Below, in pieces: positions 1 through 11,254 of a DNA stretch of 64,000 nucleotides. This stretch comes from Trissonchulus latispiculum (Eukaryota > Nematoda > Enoplea > Enoplida > Ironidae), in assembly GCA_030248195.1 (NCBI GenBank), contig JASAND010018443.1, positions 110,425-174,424 on the forward strand, written 5' to 3'. Each line of letters opens with the position of its first letter. Positions within the stretch are counted from its first letter, which is position 1. The notes under the pieces were generated by a model. That model had not been told where the DNA came from. It ran no database searches and was given only the letters and a program-made list of their open reading frames with translations. A program made the position numbers and the translations under genes.

Positions 1-102
1 ACCACCAGAAGGCGGAAAAGTGTCCAAATTATCTGGATCCACAGGTGGTTGCTGACCAGACCGGTTGGGTCCAGGCAAATCCTGTCGCTGGTTGTTACGC
101 AT
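1..102 (-). CDS. N-terminus of a gag-like protein, cut by window edge
   Basis: An ATG at 102 opens a 34-codon frame that stays open to the left edge. The product begins MRNNQRQDLPGPN and is rich in Pro, Gln, Asn and Gly without hydrophobic segments, like the Gag N-termini elsewhere in this window. No domain can be named from 34 residues. It is separate from the gypsy element at 1.55-9.2 kb, whose integrase ends well before it. It could also be a first exon; the call rests on composition only. Confidence 0.3.
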   Translation of the reverse strand, partial: MRNNQRQDLPGPNRSGQQPPVDPDNLDTFPPSGG

Positions 103-1539
103 GGCGCTAAGCTAGGCTAGTAATTGTCAGAATGAAAGCTTAGCGTATTAAGGCACAAATCCTCAGGCACACCGAATAAGGCACAAATATTTGATCCAGA
201 ATCTAAGATTGGTAAAGCCAAATCACCAGTTTCTGAAACACGCAAAAAGAAAGTGTAGGAAACGATCACGCATGCAAAGTTTTCTTGTGAGGTACATATA
301 TATGTAAACAAACATGGGGTGGAGGTGATAAAAAGTGAAAGGAAAAAACTTTATAGAAAGAGTGTTGGGGACAAAATTTTGACCCACCCAATCTATAGAA
401 GTTTGAAGTTTGAAAGAAACCACCCTCCCATTTCTTGTGCAGGGAAGTACACTGACTAGGTGACCAGCAATTGTCAGTTGCTGAAAAAACTAACAGCTAT
501 ACGTATGCACACAAGGACCCTATGGGGTGACAAGGCCCACAGAGACCCAACTATGTAGACACACGCAGACCTCAACCAAACAAGCACGTACACTGCAAAA
601 GTGCATATATACATATATATGTTACGGGCAGATGAATAAATTGGACACTTCTGAAAGGCCCACACAAATAGAAAAAATACGCATACGCAGAAAAAAAAAA
701 AAAAATTATAAAAATATCCCTCGGCCAGACAAAAAAAAAAATACATGGCCGAGAACAAAGGGACACAAATAACTTATAATGGACAATATTTGTGTTTATA
801 GCTGTTATTTAACTTCAGTATTATTCTTCACTTTATTTTTAATGGTTTATGTATTGTTCTAAAACTTGTTACTATATTTTATTTGATTATATTTTATTAA
901 ATTTTACGTATCACTGCAAAAGTGCATATATACATATATATACTAGAATTAAATTTACATATTTACGTTTTATGCTAACGTATAATTATTTACTTATATA
1001 TATACGTATTGCCTAATCTCTTATTAATTGTAATTATACCCATACAAATAAGTACATAAAATAATTAATAAATTAAAATGTTATAATACATAAATTAACA
1101 AAATCAAATAAGATATTTTAAAAATCAATCATAAGCTAAGAAAATATAATAACAACCTTTAGACGAAAAATCATAAACTATAAAAAATAAAGTGACAATC
1201 AATACTGAAGAAATAACAGATATAAACACAAATATTCGGCACTGTTAGTTCTTAGTTTAAAAATTTACGCATCTGTCTAACTGTTGGAAAAGATATTTAG
1301 AGAGGTATTTGTAAATTTTTTGGGTGATATTTTTTTGGGGTGGACGTACCCAGTAGGTAACTACTGTAAGACAGGAAAACAAGTAAAACAAGCCCAAGTG
1401 CTGGAACAAAATGACCAAAATGAAGAAACAAAATGGACAAACATGACGGACAGAGAAGAACACAAAGCACTTACGTGCAGAAAATTGACCATGACCAGCA
1501 CTTACGTGCGAGTTGGGTGTAAACCCTATCGAAACCTAC
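103..1539. other. AT-rich non-coding stretch
   Basis: No supported gene. It holds A-runs near 690-706 and 730-741, TA-rich words, and two copies of CACTTACGTGC near 1467 and 1499. It lies between the partial left-edge frame and the integrase end of the minus-strand gypsy element, so it should contain that element's 3' end. I found no sequence here resembling the element's other flank, so no 3' LTR can be drawn. Confidence 0.5.
591..941 (+). repeat. Direct repeat pair of 30 bp, 321 bp apart
   Basis: The same 30 bases, starting CACTGCAAAAGTGCATATAT, occur at 591-620 and 912-941. The first ten bases include the small palindrome GCAAAAGTGC-like core. The copies are identical, so the duplication is recent or conserved; function unknown. 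Confidence 0.7.
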
Positions 1540-1549
1540 TCTACATGGA

Positions 1550-2760
1550 TCAATCCTTGCGTGAAGAAGCTACCTTGACCGGCCTTGGCCTTGGCATTGG
1601 CTTCAATTTTTCAAAGTGGATGATTTCTTGCTTCTGATGGGATCCAATCTTCTGGATCTCGAAGTTGACCTCTGACAGCTTCTCCATTATCCTGTATGGT
1701 CCTTCGTACTTTGGCTGAAGTTTGTGGCACAGGCCTGAGGGGGTAACACCTGTGACCTTACGCATGACCAGCATTCCTGGCTCATAGTAGATCGGACTGA
1801 CCTTCTTCCTCATGGGCCAATCTGTTCTTCCTGGCTGAAGATTCCAAGCACGTACGTGGCTCCGACGAAGCTTTATGAAGAGTTACCAGATGCGTTTTCT
1901 TATACTGATCATAATTCTCCACGAATTCTTCATTCTGACTGTCGAAGAAATGATCAAGCGGTAAGCGGAGATCATGGCCGGTCATCAGAAAATGTGGTGC
2001 ATCTCCCACTGAGCTATGGACTGATGAACGCTAGATGCACAGCGCCCAAGGTAGGTAATCGTCCCAATCAGTCTGATGGGCATCAGCATACTTCATAAAG
2101 ATTGACCGTAAGGTCTTATTCAATCGCTCCACCACACTATTGGACTGAGGGTGATACGAAGTCGTACGTCGGAGTTTGGATCCACTCAACTTGCCAAGCG
2201 CCGTGCACAACTTTGACAAGAAATTTGTCCAACGGTCAGTGAGCAGATTCATCGGCACGCCCCATCTAGCTACGAATCCATTGAAGTAGTAGAAGGCTAC
2301 CGTCTCTGCTGTTTCGTTCTTTATTGCAAAGGCCTCGGCATACCTTGTGAAGTGATCCACGATGACCAAGATGCAAGTATTGTCTCTTATCAATGCATGA
2401 CGTCCATACTGACCAGATCAAGGGGCCGATGTGCTCGGATTTCGTTCTTCAACCCAGCCTGTGGACGGAGAGGCCCAGGGTTAAACTTCACACAAACCTT
2501 ACATGTGCGAGATGTAATCGGCGAGATCCTGCGCCATAGTTGACCAGTAGTAACGTGAGGCCAGGTTCGCATAGGCTGCCTTATGGCTGCGATGGCCGCC
2601 AACCATGAAACCTGAGTGAACCTCATCTAGGATCATCTCCAGATATCCTTCCGGCACCGCAATGACCTTAAATGTAGTACCTCGTCGACGACCCCGCTCG
2701 TCCTGGTGCCATCTGAAGAGAAGTCCATTCTGGATGAAGTAGTGATTCCGGAGTTTCTTC
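1550..2760 (-). pseudogene. Integrase domain of the gypsy element
   Basis: In transcription order there is an H2C2 zinc-binding module (DEVHSGFMVGGHRSH, then TCKVCVKFN in another frame), the catalytic core with VDHFTRY, LTDRWTNF and SVVERLNKT carrying the expected D, D and E, and a C-terminal GPY/F-type module around LQPKYEGPYRIMEK near 1,700-1,730. The pieces lie in at least three frames, with breaks near 2,500, 2,390-2,400 and 2,010, so no intact integrase can be made. In a live element this enzyme joins cDNA to the host chromosome in the nucleus. It lies directly downstream of RNase H, as expected for gypsy and not for copia elements. Confidence 0.85.
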
Positions 2761-2829
2761 AAGCATGCCGCTAATAGACCATCCTCCGGTAGAACCTTCC
2801 GTTCTATATGGTCCAGCTCCGTAGGCCTT

Positions 2830-3430
2830 TTCGGCGATGGCAGCCTCGAAATCGCGTCTGCAACCACATTGCCCCGACCAGGTTGATATTCTATCACGAA
2901 ATCGAACTCCTGTAAGCAGAGCGCAAATCGCGCCTGTCGTCCAGCTTCAAGAACGGACTTATTTCTGAGAAGATCACGAACTGCCATATGATCCGTCCGA
3001 ATAATGAAAAGATTCACAGACACGTAGTGGCGAAACATTTGACAAGCCCAAACGACTTCAGCTCCTTCCAGATCCCTTGCCGAGTAATTCTGCTCGTAAG
3101 CCACTGGACGCGTTGCCACGCATCTGGCTGACCCGGGTTTCTTCGCACTTCGTGACACTAATACTGGCTATTTGGGAACAGCCCCCAGACCGTGGTGACT
3201 GGCATCGACCGAAATGATGAAAATTTTGTTGAAATTTGGGTAAGCCAGAACCGGAGCCTGGGTGAGAGCCCTTTTCAAAGCATGATAAGCCACCTGACGA
3301 GCTTCTGTCCATTGGAATTCGGAACCATTCTTCAGGAGTTCTGTGAGGGGAGCCGCAATCTTGGCGTAATTCGTCACGAATCGACAATAGTAACTGCTCA
3401 TCCCTAGAAACGACTTTACGCCTTTTATAT
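2830..3430 (-). pseudogene. RNase H and connection domain of the gypsy element
   Basis: The connection begins with FLGMSSYYCRF and PLTELLKNG. RNase H follows with ISVDASHHGLGAV (first catalytic Asp), YSARDLEGAEVVWA (Glu) and FIIRTDHMAV (Asp), ending at GRGNVVADAISRLPS, the usual RNase H C-terminus of gypsy Pol. The break near 3,160 separates the first Asp from the rest. The domain degrades RNA in RNA-DNA hybrids during reverse transcription. It is a fragment of a non-functional Pol. Confidence 0.85.
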
Positions 3431-3431
3431 C

Positions 3432-4543
3432 CTTTTATTTTGGAGGAGACAGCTTCGCCACGGCCGCCACTTTACTCGAATCCACCGAGATACCCTCCGA
3501 ACTGACGATATGCCCTAAGAAAGGGACTTTCTTCCGAAGAAACATGCATTTCTTCAGCTTGATCCACAGCGAAGCTTCTGGAAAACGACTCTAAGCATAG
3601 CAAGATGCTCAGACAGGTCAGGCGACGGCCCATATGGGATACAAACGCAGTTTTCTCACGATGTTCTGGATAGACTTCCACCTGCCAGTAGCCGCTGCTA
3701 AATGACAGAGGAAAAGATCGAGCTACCTTTGAGTTGGTCCATGATCTCATCGATCTTCGGCAGTGGATAGTTATCCTTCTTCGTAATCTTGTTAAGCCGT
3801 CTATAGTCAATCACCAATCGTTTTGATCCGTCCTTCTTGCGGACGAGGATGCAAGGGAACAACCAAGGACTGGTTGACGGTTCGCAAACGCCTGCGGCCA
3901 GCATTGAGTTGATGTGCTTCTCGACTTCTGCCTTCTGTTGAGGGTCCATACGATATGGTCGGCTTTTGACGGGACCGTCCTTACCCGTGTCGATCAAATG
4001 CTGATCAATTTTCTTACGCCCGGGATTACCTGGACGAGACACGATATCGTTGAACTCAAGGAGTAAGTCCTTGAAGCTCTTCTTCAATTCTCCAGGCGCT
4101 TCCATGTTAGCAAAATCGACGTGAGCCTCAATTTCCCGTACCTTCTCTTCATCGGTCGGCCCAGGCCGAGGCGTATGAACGTCCGCCGAGTAGTAATCTC
4201 CGACGAAGCATCCTTCCAGATCTTCTTCTTCAGTTCCTAATGGGCTGCACTGGATCGCAGTACGGTGTGGTGGTTCACAAACCTCATGGCGAGGGTCCTG
4301 GGGAACCGGGCGGACAGACACAACATTCACCTCTTCCAGCCGTGGTCGGTCGGACCGATCCATGGGGTAGAATCCAGAACCCATCCGCGTGAGTTTACTA
4401 ACCCAATTGGCATCGTCCCCCAGCCAGAGCGAGTGCGTAGCAGGGTAACCAAACCACCGGTTGAGATGGTGGTGTACTGACTGACGATCAACTCCAGTTT
4501 CCACTACGTATGACGTCGGACGGCCTTCTTCTCTGACTTGCAC
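3432..4543 (-). pseudogene. Reverse transcriptase, palm region partly deleted
   Basis: The N-terminal half is well preserved: [19 protein letters not shown], then [16 protein letters not shown] near 3,740-3,860. After a frame change the strand with GYWQVEVYPEHREKTAF is seen near 3,650-3,700. The text then jumps to KCMFLRKKVPFLGHIVS near 3,500-3,550, which in gypsy RTs lies after the YxDD loop. The FGL and YxDD segments between them are missing, so the polymerase core is deleted. The long N-terminal part of this frame (4,200-4,543) is the protease-RT spacer and has no clear domain. Confidence 0.85.
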
Positions 4544-4638
4544 TACGGGAATCGCTTCCCCAACTTGGCGCCCTTGGGAAGGTCAACAGAACGGTCGCCA
4601 TCATTGTATACGCAGATATATGAGAGCTTGGGGGTTAC

Positions 4639-5250
4639 CTATAAAATGCCGGCTTGAGGGTAAACCCGTCGACTTTCGATTAAACCTGCATCAGACTCAT
4701 AGATCACAAGCAAAGAAGACTGCAGGTTGAGGCCGTCAGGCTCAACAGCCTTAGGGACGTCGCGCTCCTGCCCCGGGAGAATGCGCATAGATTCCCGAAC
4801 ACACAGGACGACGTTGGTCGTAACCTCGACGTTGAAGACTGACGCAATCGCCTTCAACTCTGCCCGATTCAAGAAACTCAATAGATCAACACCAGACGCC
4901 TCAATGTACCCCTCGCGTTGGTGGATCGAGAAACCCAGATCAGCAAGAAAGTCAAAGCCAAACAGTACCTCTTGCTGGAGATTTGGAACCACATAAAAGC
5001 TGTACGTCAAGGTCCAATTCCTCATACGCAGAGACAGCTGGCACTGACCAAGAATCGTCAAGGAATTACCTTCACCAGCAGCCAATATTGATGGCATTGG
5101 AGCGTCAAGAAGAGGGACACCCAGGGCATCCTTTATCTTTTCCTAGAATGATCTCGATATCAGCGACACGGAGGCACCAGTATCCAGCGCTAATGCTGAA
5201 ATCGGGCCCACACGGACCAGCACGTAAGGTGCTTGGAACAGAGCTATCTT
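4639..5250 (-). pseudogene. Retropepsin-type aspartic protease of the gypsy element
   Basis: The active-site loop LALDTGASVSLIS is encoded at 5,164-5,190, with the DTG codons at 5,176-5,184. An in-frame TAG at 5,143-5,145 follows 8 codons later; downstream the same frame continues with GEGNSLTILGQ and then LFGFDFLADLGF, the second conserved segment of these enzymes. The fold therefore spans the stop. The protease would cut Gag-Pol in virus-like particles. Beyond about 4,900 the sequence is an unassigned spacer toward RT. Confidence 0.8.
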
Positions 5251-5405
5251 CGTGGATCCTGCAACATATAATGATTCTTAAGTCAAGTCAAGACCTGACG
5301 GACGGTAGGTCCAACCACTGGATCAATCAAATTCACCGAATCCAAATTCGTTGCTGCTCCGCGTCTACCCGAAGACTTCTTGATCTTAATGGTTGCTTTT
5401 GACGT

Positions 5406-6104
5406 TTACGGTTTGTCCAATTCCGCTTCTGGTTCGACAGTCATCTCATTATCGCTGGAGTCCGGCTCGACTGAGGCTGTAAAGCCTTTGGCACGCGTCA
5501 AAAAAGCTTCCAGGATCGCTTCGAATTCATCCATGCGATCAGCGAAATGTTTCGATGCACGCTTCGTAGCTTCTTTCTGCCGTTTAGCAGAACGCTCGAG
5601 TTTCTGTTCCTCTTTCCGAAACTCATCGTGAGCGCCGACGAGACTGGCCCAATATGCTAGCAGCATATCAGCGTCCAAGTCACCCCACTTCATAGGAGGC
5701 ATTTGACCAAATTCAGTGTCCGGTTCGGATGGGGTGGGCGTTGGCGGGGTTACCTGGATATCCGGTTTGTCCCAATTGCCCTCGTCCGAACGACGTAAGG
5801 TGAATTTCGGAATAGGTTCTTGAGGAGGTGAAGCTTCCTGGTTTGATGAGACTGGGTTGCCTGTAAACGCTCGTTGGCGGGTGCTTGTCGACGGGCGGTC
5901 CCCAGGGCTCGTGTCAAGAGACCGGGGTTTAACCGATTTCGTGGTACTAGCCCCTTGTGTAGCACTGGGGTCCGCCGGAAGACTCTTCTTGGGCGCCTGC
6001 TGAAGTGTAGGGCTATTCCGCATTGAAGACACTTGAACCCCAATCGAGTTCGAAGAGCGAGATTTTGATGACTGTTTTGAGCAAGAAGTGGTCGGTTTGT
6101 CCAC
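5406..6104 (-). CDS. Hydrophilic Gag-Pol linker with a predicted coiled coil
   Basis: A 232-codon open frame lies between the Gag zinc knuckle and the protease. The first two thirds are Ser/Thr/Pro-rich and probably disordered. Residues about 150-215 are dense in Lys, Glu, Arg and Ala (EEQKLERSAKRQKEATKRAS) with heptad-like spacing, suggesting a helix or coiled coil. The tail is acidic. No domain is recognised. It is probably a spacer of the same polyprotein; position and strand agree with that. Confidence 0.55.
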   Translation of the reverse strand: MDKPTTSCSKQSSKSRSSNSIGVQVSSMRNSPTLQQAPKKSLPADPSATQGASTTKSVKPRSLDTSPGDRPSTSTRQRAFTGNPVSSNQEASPPQEPIPKFTLRRSDEGNWDKPDIQVTPPTPTPSEPDTEFGQMPPMKWGDLDADMLLAYWASLVGAHDEFRKEEQKLERSAKRQKEATKRASKHFADRMDEFEAILEAFLTRAKGFTASVEPDSSDNEMTVEPEAELDKP

Positions 6105-6431
6105 CGTTGCTGATTATACCGAGTCCTGATCGTCCGAACGACCAGCAAGATACTTCTTCGGATTTCGGCCATTTGCCGGTTTCCGTCGCGGCTCTGTCGC
6201 TGCTTGCCCTAGTCGGCCTGACCATTTTCGATAGAGCACACCAAATGTTGGCATTCCCGACGAGGAAAGCCCATGATGCAACTCCAAGCATCAGAGCTAT
6301 CACTGTCCTGCGTCGGCACCGGGTAATTGTCGCCACGTAAGCCGCGACCTGAGATCATATAAACGTGTTCCGCACCGTTCCGGATAGAGGGCTCATCCTC
6401 GACAGGATGAAGCTCATCACCAGAAATACGT

Positions 6432-8847
6432 CTATGGCGTTGACAGGACGACAGAGGTGTAAACCTTGTCGGTAGGATGGCATTGACGGAATGGGAGAGC
6501 GGAACTTTGAGGGGATTCCGCGCCGCTTCTATTCGTTTCCCTGATCGTCAGAGACAGAAGTGTTTCAATTTTCCGATCCAGATTTACCAGAGCCACAAGA
6601 CTTCTTACCCCTCCTTCTGCCCCTACGTTGACCACCGGACCGGCCACCAGAATTGTCCTGCCTGGAAGATGCCTGCTCATCAAAAGATTTCTGGTTATGG
6701 TTGGTATCCGCCACAACCATACTACCCATGACCATTGTGCCAAAACGGCGATTTCTGAACATGGCCCCACGTTGCGGGTTTTTCCACAAACTCGCATGGA
6801 TCGTATATATTCAGGACATCTTTCCCACATGTGGCCTTCCCGACCACAATAATAGCAGGTCCCTTACCACCGGCGTCAGCGTTTCGCTTCTTCTGGTAAT
6901 CCACCATGCAGCAGAGGTCCAGGTCGTCCACACTTTGGCCCTCCAGCAAGGCCCCGGCGGTGACCAATTCCCCTTCACCGCCTGAAGAGGCATCACCCAC
7001 TTGTTGGACCAAAGCGTTCTCAATGTTTTGAAGTTGGCGCTTCATGGAACGCAGATAGGAGGGACACGCCTCCCCATCAGCTGATGACGTACCAGGTTGC
7101 TGGAGGATCGCGCTCACTGATTCCAATTGGGACTGGGGGTCGCCATGTTCGACCAAGTTCAAAATACGAACCGCCCGAGTGATAATGTCATTGGGTTGTT
7201 CGTAAATCCAGTGACGGGCAATTTTTGCCCGTAAGGAGCTTTGAGCTTTCAGGCCTCGGGAGGCCCCTTCCACCACTTTCAGTTCCCGTTCCTTGGGGGA
7301 TGAGGTGGGGAAGCCCTTACATGCAAGAATTCGAAGTTCATTGATGTACTGATGGCTCGATTCTGATGACTTCTGCTGGCGCTCAAAAATTCACGGGAGT
7401 ACTCATCAGCAGTCTTCGTGATGGGTTCGTAGAACTGCCGTAATGCAGACACCAGTTCCTCATATGACTCCGTCGGCTGACAATCCAGATCCTGTCTGAC
7501 CGAGACACTCAAGAAAACCAGAGAATCTGACGTTTGAGTTCATTAGGGGCGCCAATGGCTGCCCAGGTGCTTTCAAGCATATTGAGCCAAATGGACAGAG
7601 CCAGGTCACTAGAGCGACCCTTGAATTTATTAATAGTCTTAAACCAGATCATATAGTCCTTCATCAAACGTACAGTCTCTGCTGTGGGTTTGACCATATT
7701 GACCATTGGGATAGGCCGAGGAATGCCACTGGTGGAATCACAGGGGAAAATGGCGGATCCTCAGTAGGGGAAATTTCTTCCCTGATGCCACCAGGTCCAA
7801 TCGCCAATTGACGACCAAGGTGGCCTCGCCGGGTGAATGCCCCGCGAAGATTCGCCTGTCTCGAAAGCGCCGAACGGAATGGTAGCTGATTCGGAAATGG
7901 ACATGTAGTCACGGTTACGACGAAAGAATTACCCATCTCTCGTTGGGTTGGGGTCGCTGTACCACGGGTTATTTCAAGCGGTGAGCTTGTAATTGTTGGG
8001 CCAAATGATGGAACGTTTGTGGAATTGGAGAGTACAGGACCCACCAGGTCACTGGGAATGAGTGCCCGACCGGCTGGTTGCGGCCAACCCGTCCATTGAC
8101 CGCCTAGTTCTGTCGGGTCCCAAGAGAGACGATGTGTCACCCAAGGGATGCCAGTTCGAAAAGGGGTTCAGCCCGGGGAATCGGAAACTGAAGGAAGAGT
8201 TCAGGTCCAGGTCCAACTCGGGGTCCGGTATACCACCCGTTGGAAAGTCCGCAAAAGTTGGCTGAACTGTTCTTGGACACCACTCTGATTCGCTGTTCCA
8301 AGGAACAAGAAGGTATGAGTAGGATTCTGGTTCTTGGTGACCGCTGGGTCCCAAGAAGACGTCATTGGTCACCACCGTAACGTCACCAAAGCTGGCATCA
8401 AACCCACCAGAATGATCTCCCTCATCACCCGTAGTCGGGTTCCAGATGAGATCCGGCAAGGGCTGATCCATAAAGGTACGTGTTTGCAAGGCTGAGCTGG
8501 TCTGACCAGGTAACTGGTCTGCTTCCTGATTCACGGATGATGGATTTTTCAGGTTGGGCAGATTTCCAGTCAGCTGCTGATCGTTGGACACATTGGCTGT
8601 AAAGCCAGTGCCGAATTCTTCTGAACCAGCAGGAAAAACAGATCTTCGTGATGAAGCAGATCCAGATATCATTTCTTCCGATGAGTTCCTGTTCACGGAG
8701 GCCGAATGGGCAAATTTTGAACTGGTCGGTAACGACCCTGACCGTGGGCGGCCGCTCGGGCCCCCAGAGGGTTTTCAAGCAGTTCCTTGGAGAGAGCCAG
8801 CACTGTGACGAGTTGGCAAGCAACCCATGCACTTTTGGGTCGAACAC
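6432..8847 (-). pseudogene. Gag polyprotein remnants of the gypsy element
   Basis: Several overlapping minus-strand frames make up a broken Gag. The first part (8,847-7,710) is Ser/Pro/Asn/Gln-rich with no fold. The part around 7,706-7,279 (MKDYMIWFKTINKFKGRSS, LRQFYEPITKTADEYSREF) resembles the helical Retrotrans_gag capsid segment. A CCHC zinc knuckle, CYYCGREGHMWERC, is encoded at 6,816-6,857 with exact C-x2-C-x4-H-x4-C spacing and is the nucleic-acid binding NC domain. Frameshifts separate all three. Confidence 0.7.
6816..6857 (-). other. CCHC zinc knuckle of Gag (NC)
   Basis: Fourteen codons give C-x2-C-x4-H-x4-C with an aromatic pair after the first Cys and a Trp after the His, as in retroelement nucleocapsids. 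It packages the genomic RNA. It is read in a frame different from the longest frames nearby. Confidence 0.85.
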
Positions 8848-9235
8848 CCATGGGCTCCGCCACCGTCCGTTGTTTGATGACGTAAGAAAAGTCCAGGAAA
8901 AAGTCCAAGTAATTGGTCTAGGCAGTTGTAAAAAATACCAATAGGTAGGAGTTCCAGATCATAGGTAGGTTCGCGTAAGCGATCAGGAATTTTACCTGTA
9001 AAGGTGTAATTTTTCTTTACCAGGCACAGGAAAGAATTCCCAAAAACTTACACAACCCAAAGAATTAGCAGAAACTGTGAGGCAGCACCAGTTTCCACCC
9101 TGGTAGACTAATGTAGCGCAAACGTGATTCTCCAATTGGCTACCCGACAAGTAATTGTCGGAGGATCTGTCGCTCAATAGATAACGGACCTGGCTGTCAG
9201 GAACCAGGACGGGGAAGCCTCGCCAAACTATAAAG

Positions 9236-9844
9236 TTACACAAACAATAACCTACCTAACAATAACCTAACAATTTCCTGCCTACCTAGTCTAACAACTA
9301 ACCTAACCTACCAAAATAACAAGGCCGTAGAATAAATGATTTAATAAACGTACGTACATACAGTGGGCGTAAGCCCTGACAGACAGTCAATCACAGACAA
9401 ACAAAGCACACACAACAATACAAACAAACCTTAGGGTTGAATGAACCCAGTACAGTGTACACCCCAGGGGGAGAGCGTAGGTGTAGAGGAGACACCGGAG
9501 CGTTAACCCAAACGAAAGTATGTGGTAATCGGGATAGCCGACTGGAGTTGGGCAAGAAACTAACACAACTGATGTGTTGGGGGGTTTTCCAGGGAGACTC
9601 CCAAGTGGGCGGGGCTTAGAAACCTCCCCCCCAACCAGAGGTTGACATGCGCATACAGCGCCCCCAAGTTTGATCACCTACCCAATAGTTATACCCCACC
9701 TATCAACACCTCCCCGACCAACCAAATAGAATGATGACGTTAGCTAAGCCAAACGCTAGCTAAGGTCGAAAAAGTATTGGGCGTGTAACAACAATAGATG
9801 ACAATACATAAATGAATGATTCACATACAATCTCTAGCGACTAA
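9236..9844. other. Non-coding; possible 5' LTR of the gypsy element
   Basis: There is no supported gene. The left part repeats words of the type CCTACCTAAC. The block is upstream of the minus-strand gag and is cut at its right end by the Polinton-like insertion, so its sequence probably resumes at 15,775. No TG...CA pair could be fixed, so the LTR call stays tentative. Confidence 0.35.
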
Positions 9845-9850
9845 CACCAG
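9845..9850. repeat. Target-site duplication, left copy (CACCAG)
   Basis: CACCAG is found immediately outside the left terminus and again immediately outside the right terminus at 15,769-15,774. A 6-bp duplication is the length produced by Polinton/Maverick integrases. Confidence 0.85.
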
Positions 9851-11254
9851 AGTAGTATAGTGTCCGCTTTTCGAGCCCCCAATCCCAATCCCAAAATCAG
9901 GAGTAAATTTTCAGTTCCTATTCTTAGGTTATAGTTACAAGTTTGTCTTCGTTGTTATGTTTTAACACACTTCCAGACATTTTAGGTTCTTCACTCACCC
10001 TGGTCCTTGGCTTTTCCTAGCTTCTAACTTCAAGTATTTAAATAATTTTGGTGCAGCATCATCCAATCAGGTTTCATAAAATTTTCAAAAGGGGTAATCT
10101 TTGACCGCCTATAACTTTGCAGACTCATTCCGATTTTGGTGAACTAAAAAGTAGTGAACTCCACTTACTCCGGCCTGCACTACAAATCCAAATACACTTC
10201 TCGACCTGCAGTACAAATCCTAATACCCTTCCGTAAAGTCAACCAATCACTACTCCGAATATTGTTTAACCGTCCCTCTGCGTTCTTTTCCGGGGCTTGG
10301 GACCCGGCGTCGGCCCATTACCAGACTCCTACCTAATCTAATCTACGCTACCTGCCTAACCTACCTAATCTATATACAGTACCCATGTACAGTAACTACC
10401 CTAATCTCACCTAGTCCGGCGCATGCAATATTTTTGTATTTTTGTATATTTATCATTTTCATGTTTTTGGTTTTTGTATTTATCTAGTGCATAGTGTACC
10501 CAGTCAATCTATCTACAAAAAAGCAAATACTGGTAACACCAACAACGACCCATTTTGTGGTAGGCCTCTGCTGTCGGGCCCACTCCAGAACATCCATCCT
10601 GTCAAACTCTAGACTAAGCTCATCCAAGTCTTCCCTATTACCAATAAATTTAGGTTCCTCTAGATGGTGATTGTTGTTTGAAGGGTAATAGAACGCCAAC
10701 TCATGGTCCAAAACATTTTGAAGAATGAAGCCAAACGAGAAGTTAATTTGGATGGAGTAGAATTGAGCATTAAAAACGGAGTAGAGGAGTTTCTTAAGGT
10801 TAGACTCCCTTGTGTCTTCCAAACGAAAGTTGTAAGTTGAGTAGATTCCCGACTCGAGCTTAAACTTTGTCCTAATTTTGTCCCAATTTCAAATATAAAT
10901 ATTTCTAATTTGTTCAGGCAGCTTCTCCAAAAACTCGACAGGTGGCTCAACCGGATCTTCCTTGGGGAGTAACAACCGAGGCACTTTCTTTGCATCAGTA
11001 TTTTATCGAAACTAACATGTACTCCCATATGACCATCTAATCCATTTTGTGTTTGAAATTTGCTTGTACAACGTTGGCAGGGGTACTCTTCCTGAAGGGG
11101 GTCTTGCTCAGGTTTCTTAGGGGGATGTGGCTTGCATATATGAGTCGCCTTTGTGTCTTCCCGAGAGTAACTCTTTCCACATTTTTCACAAGTAGACTTC
11201 TCACCTTCATGTTTTTCCTTGATGTGCCTGTTGAGGTTGTATTTTCGAGTGAAC
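9851..11254 (-). repeat. Left inverted arm of the Polinton-like element
   Basis: This arm matches the reverse complement of 14,414-15,768 nearly throughout by eye, with small indels and one gap of roughly 60 bp in the right arm inside the zinc-finger gene. It contains the 3' part and body of the zinc-finger gene, so the gene lies within the terminal repeat. Confidence 0.85.

Larger units (their letters stand above)
1550..9235 (-). mobile_element. Decayed Ty3/gypsy LTR retrotransposon, minus strand
   Basis: Read on the minus strand the order is gag, zinc knuckle, protease, reverse transcriptase, RNase H, integrase, which is the Ty3/gypsy order. Every domain is broken by frameshifts, stops or deletions, so the copy is dead. 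The 5' boundary near 9235 is placed where a block shared with 38,031-38,083 ends; the 3' boundary is the integrase stop. LTRs were not recognised with confidence; the region 9,236-9,844 may be the 5' LTR. Confidence 0.85.

Noticed and set aside
527..772. 81-codon plus-strand frame rich in Lys and Thr
   Set aside because: It runs through A-homopolymers and overlaps opposite-strand frames of equal length; composition explains it.
780..1540. 3' LTR of gypsy element 1
   Set aside because: I could not match this stretch to 9,236-9,844, so no LTR pair can be claimed.
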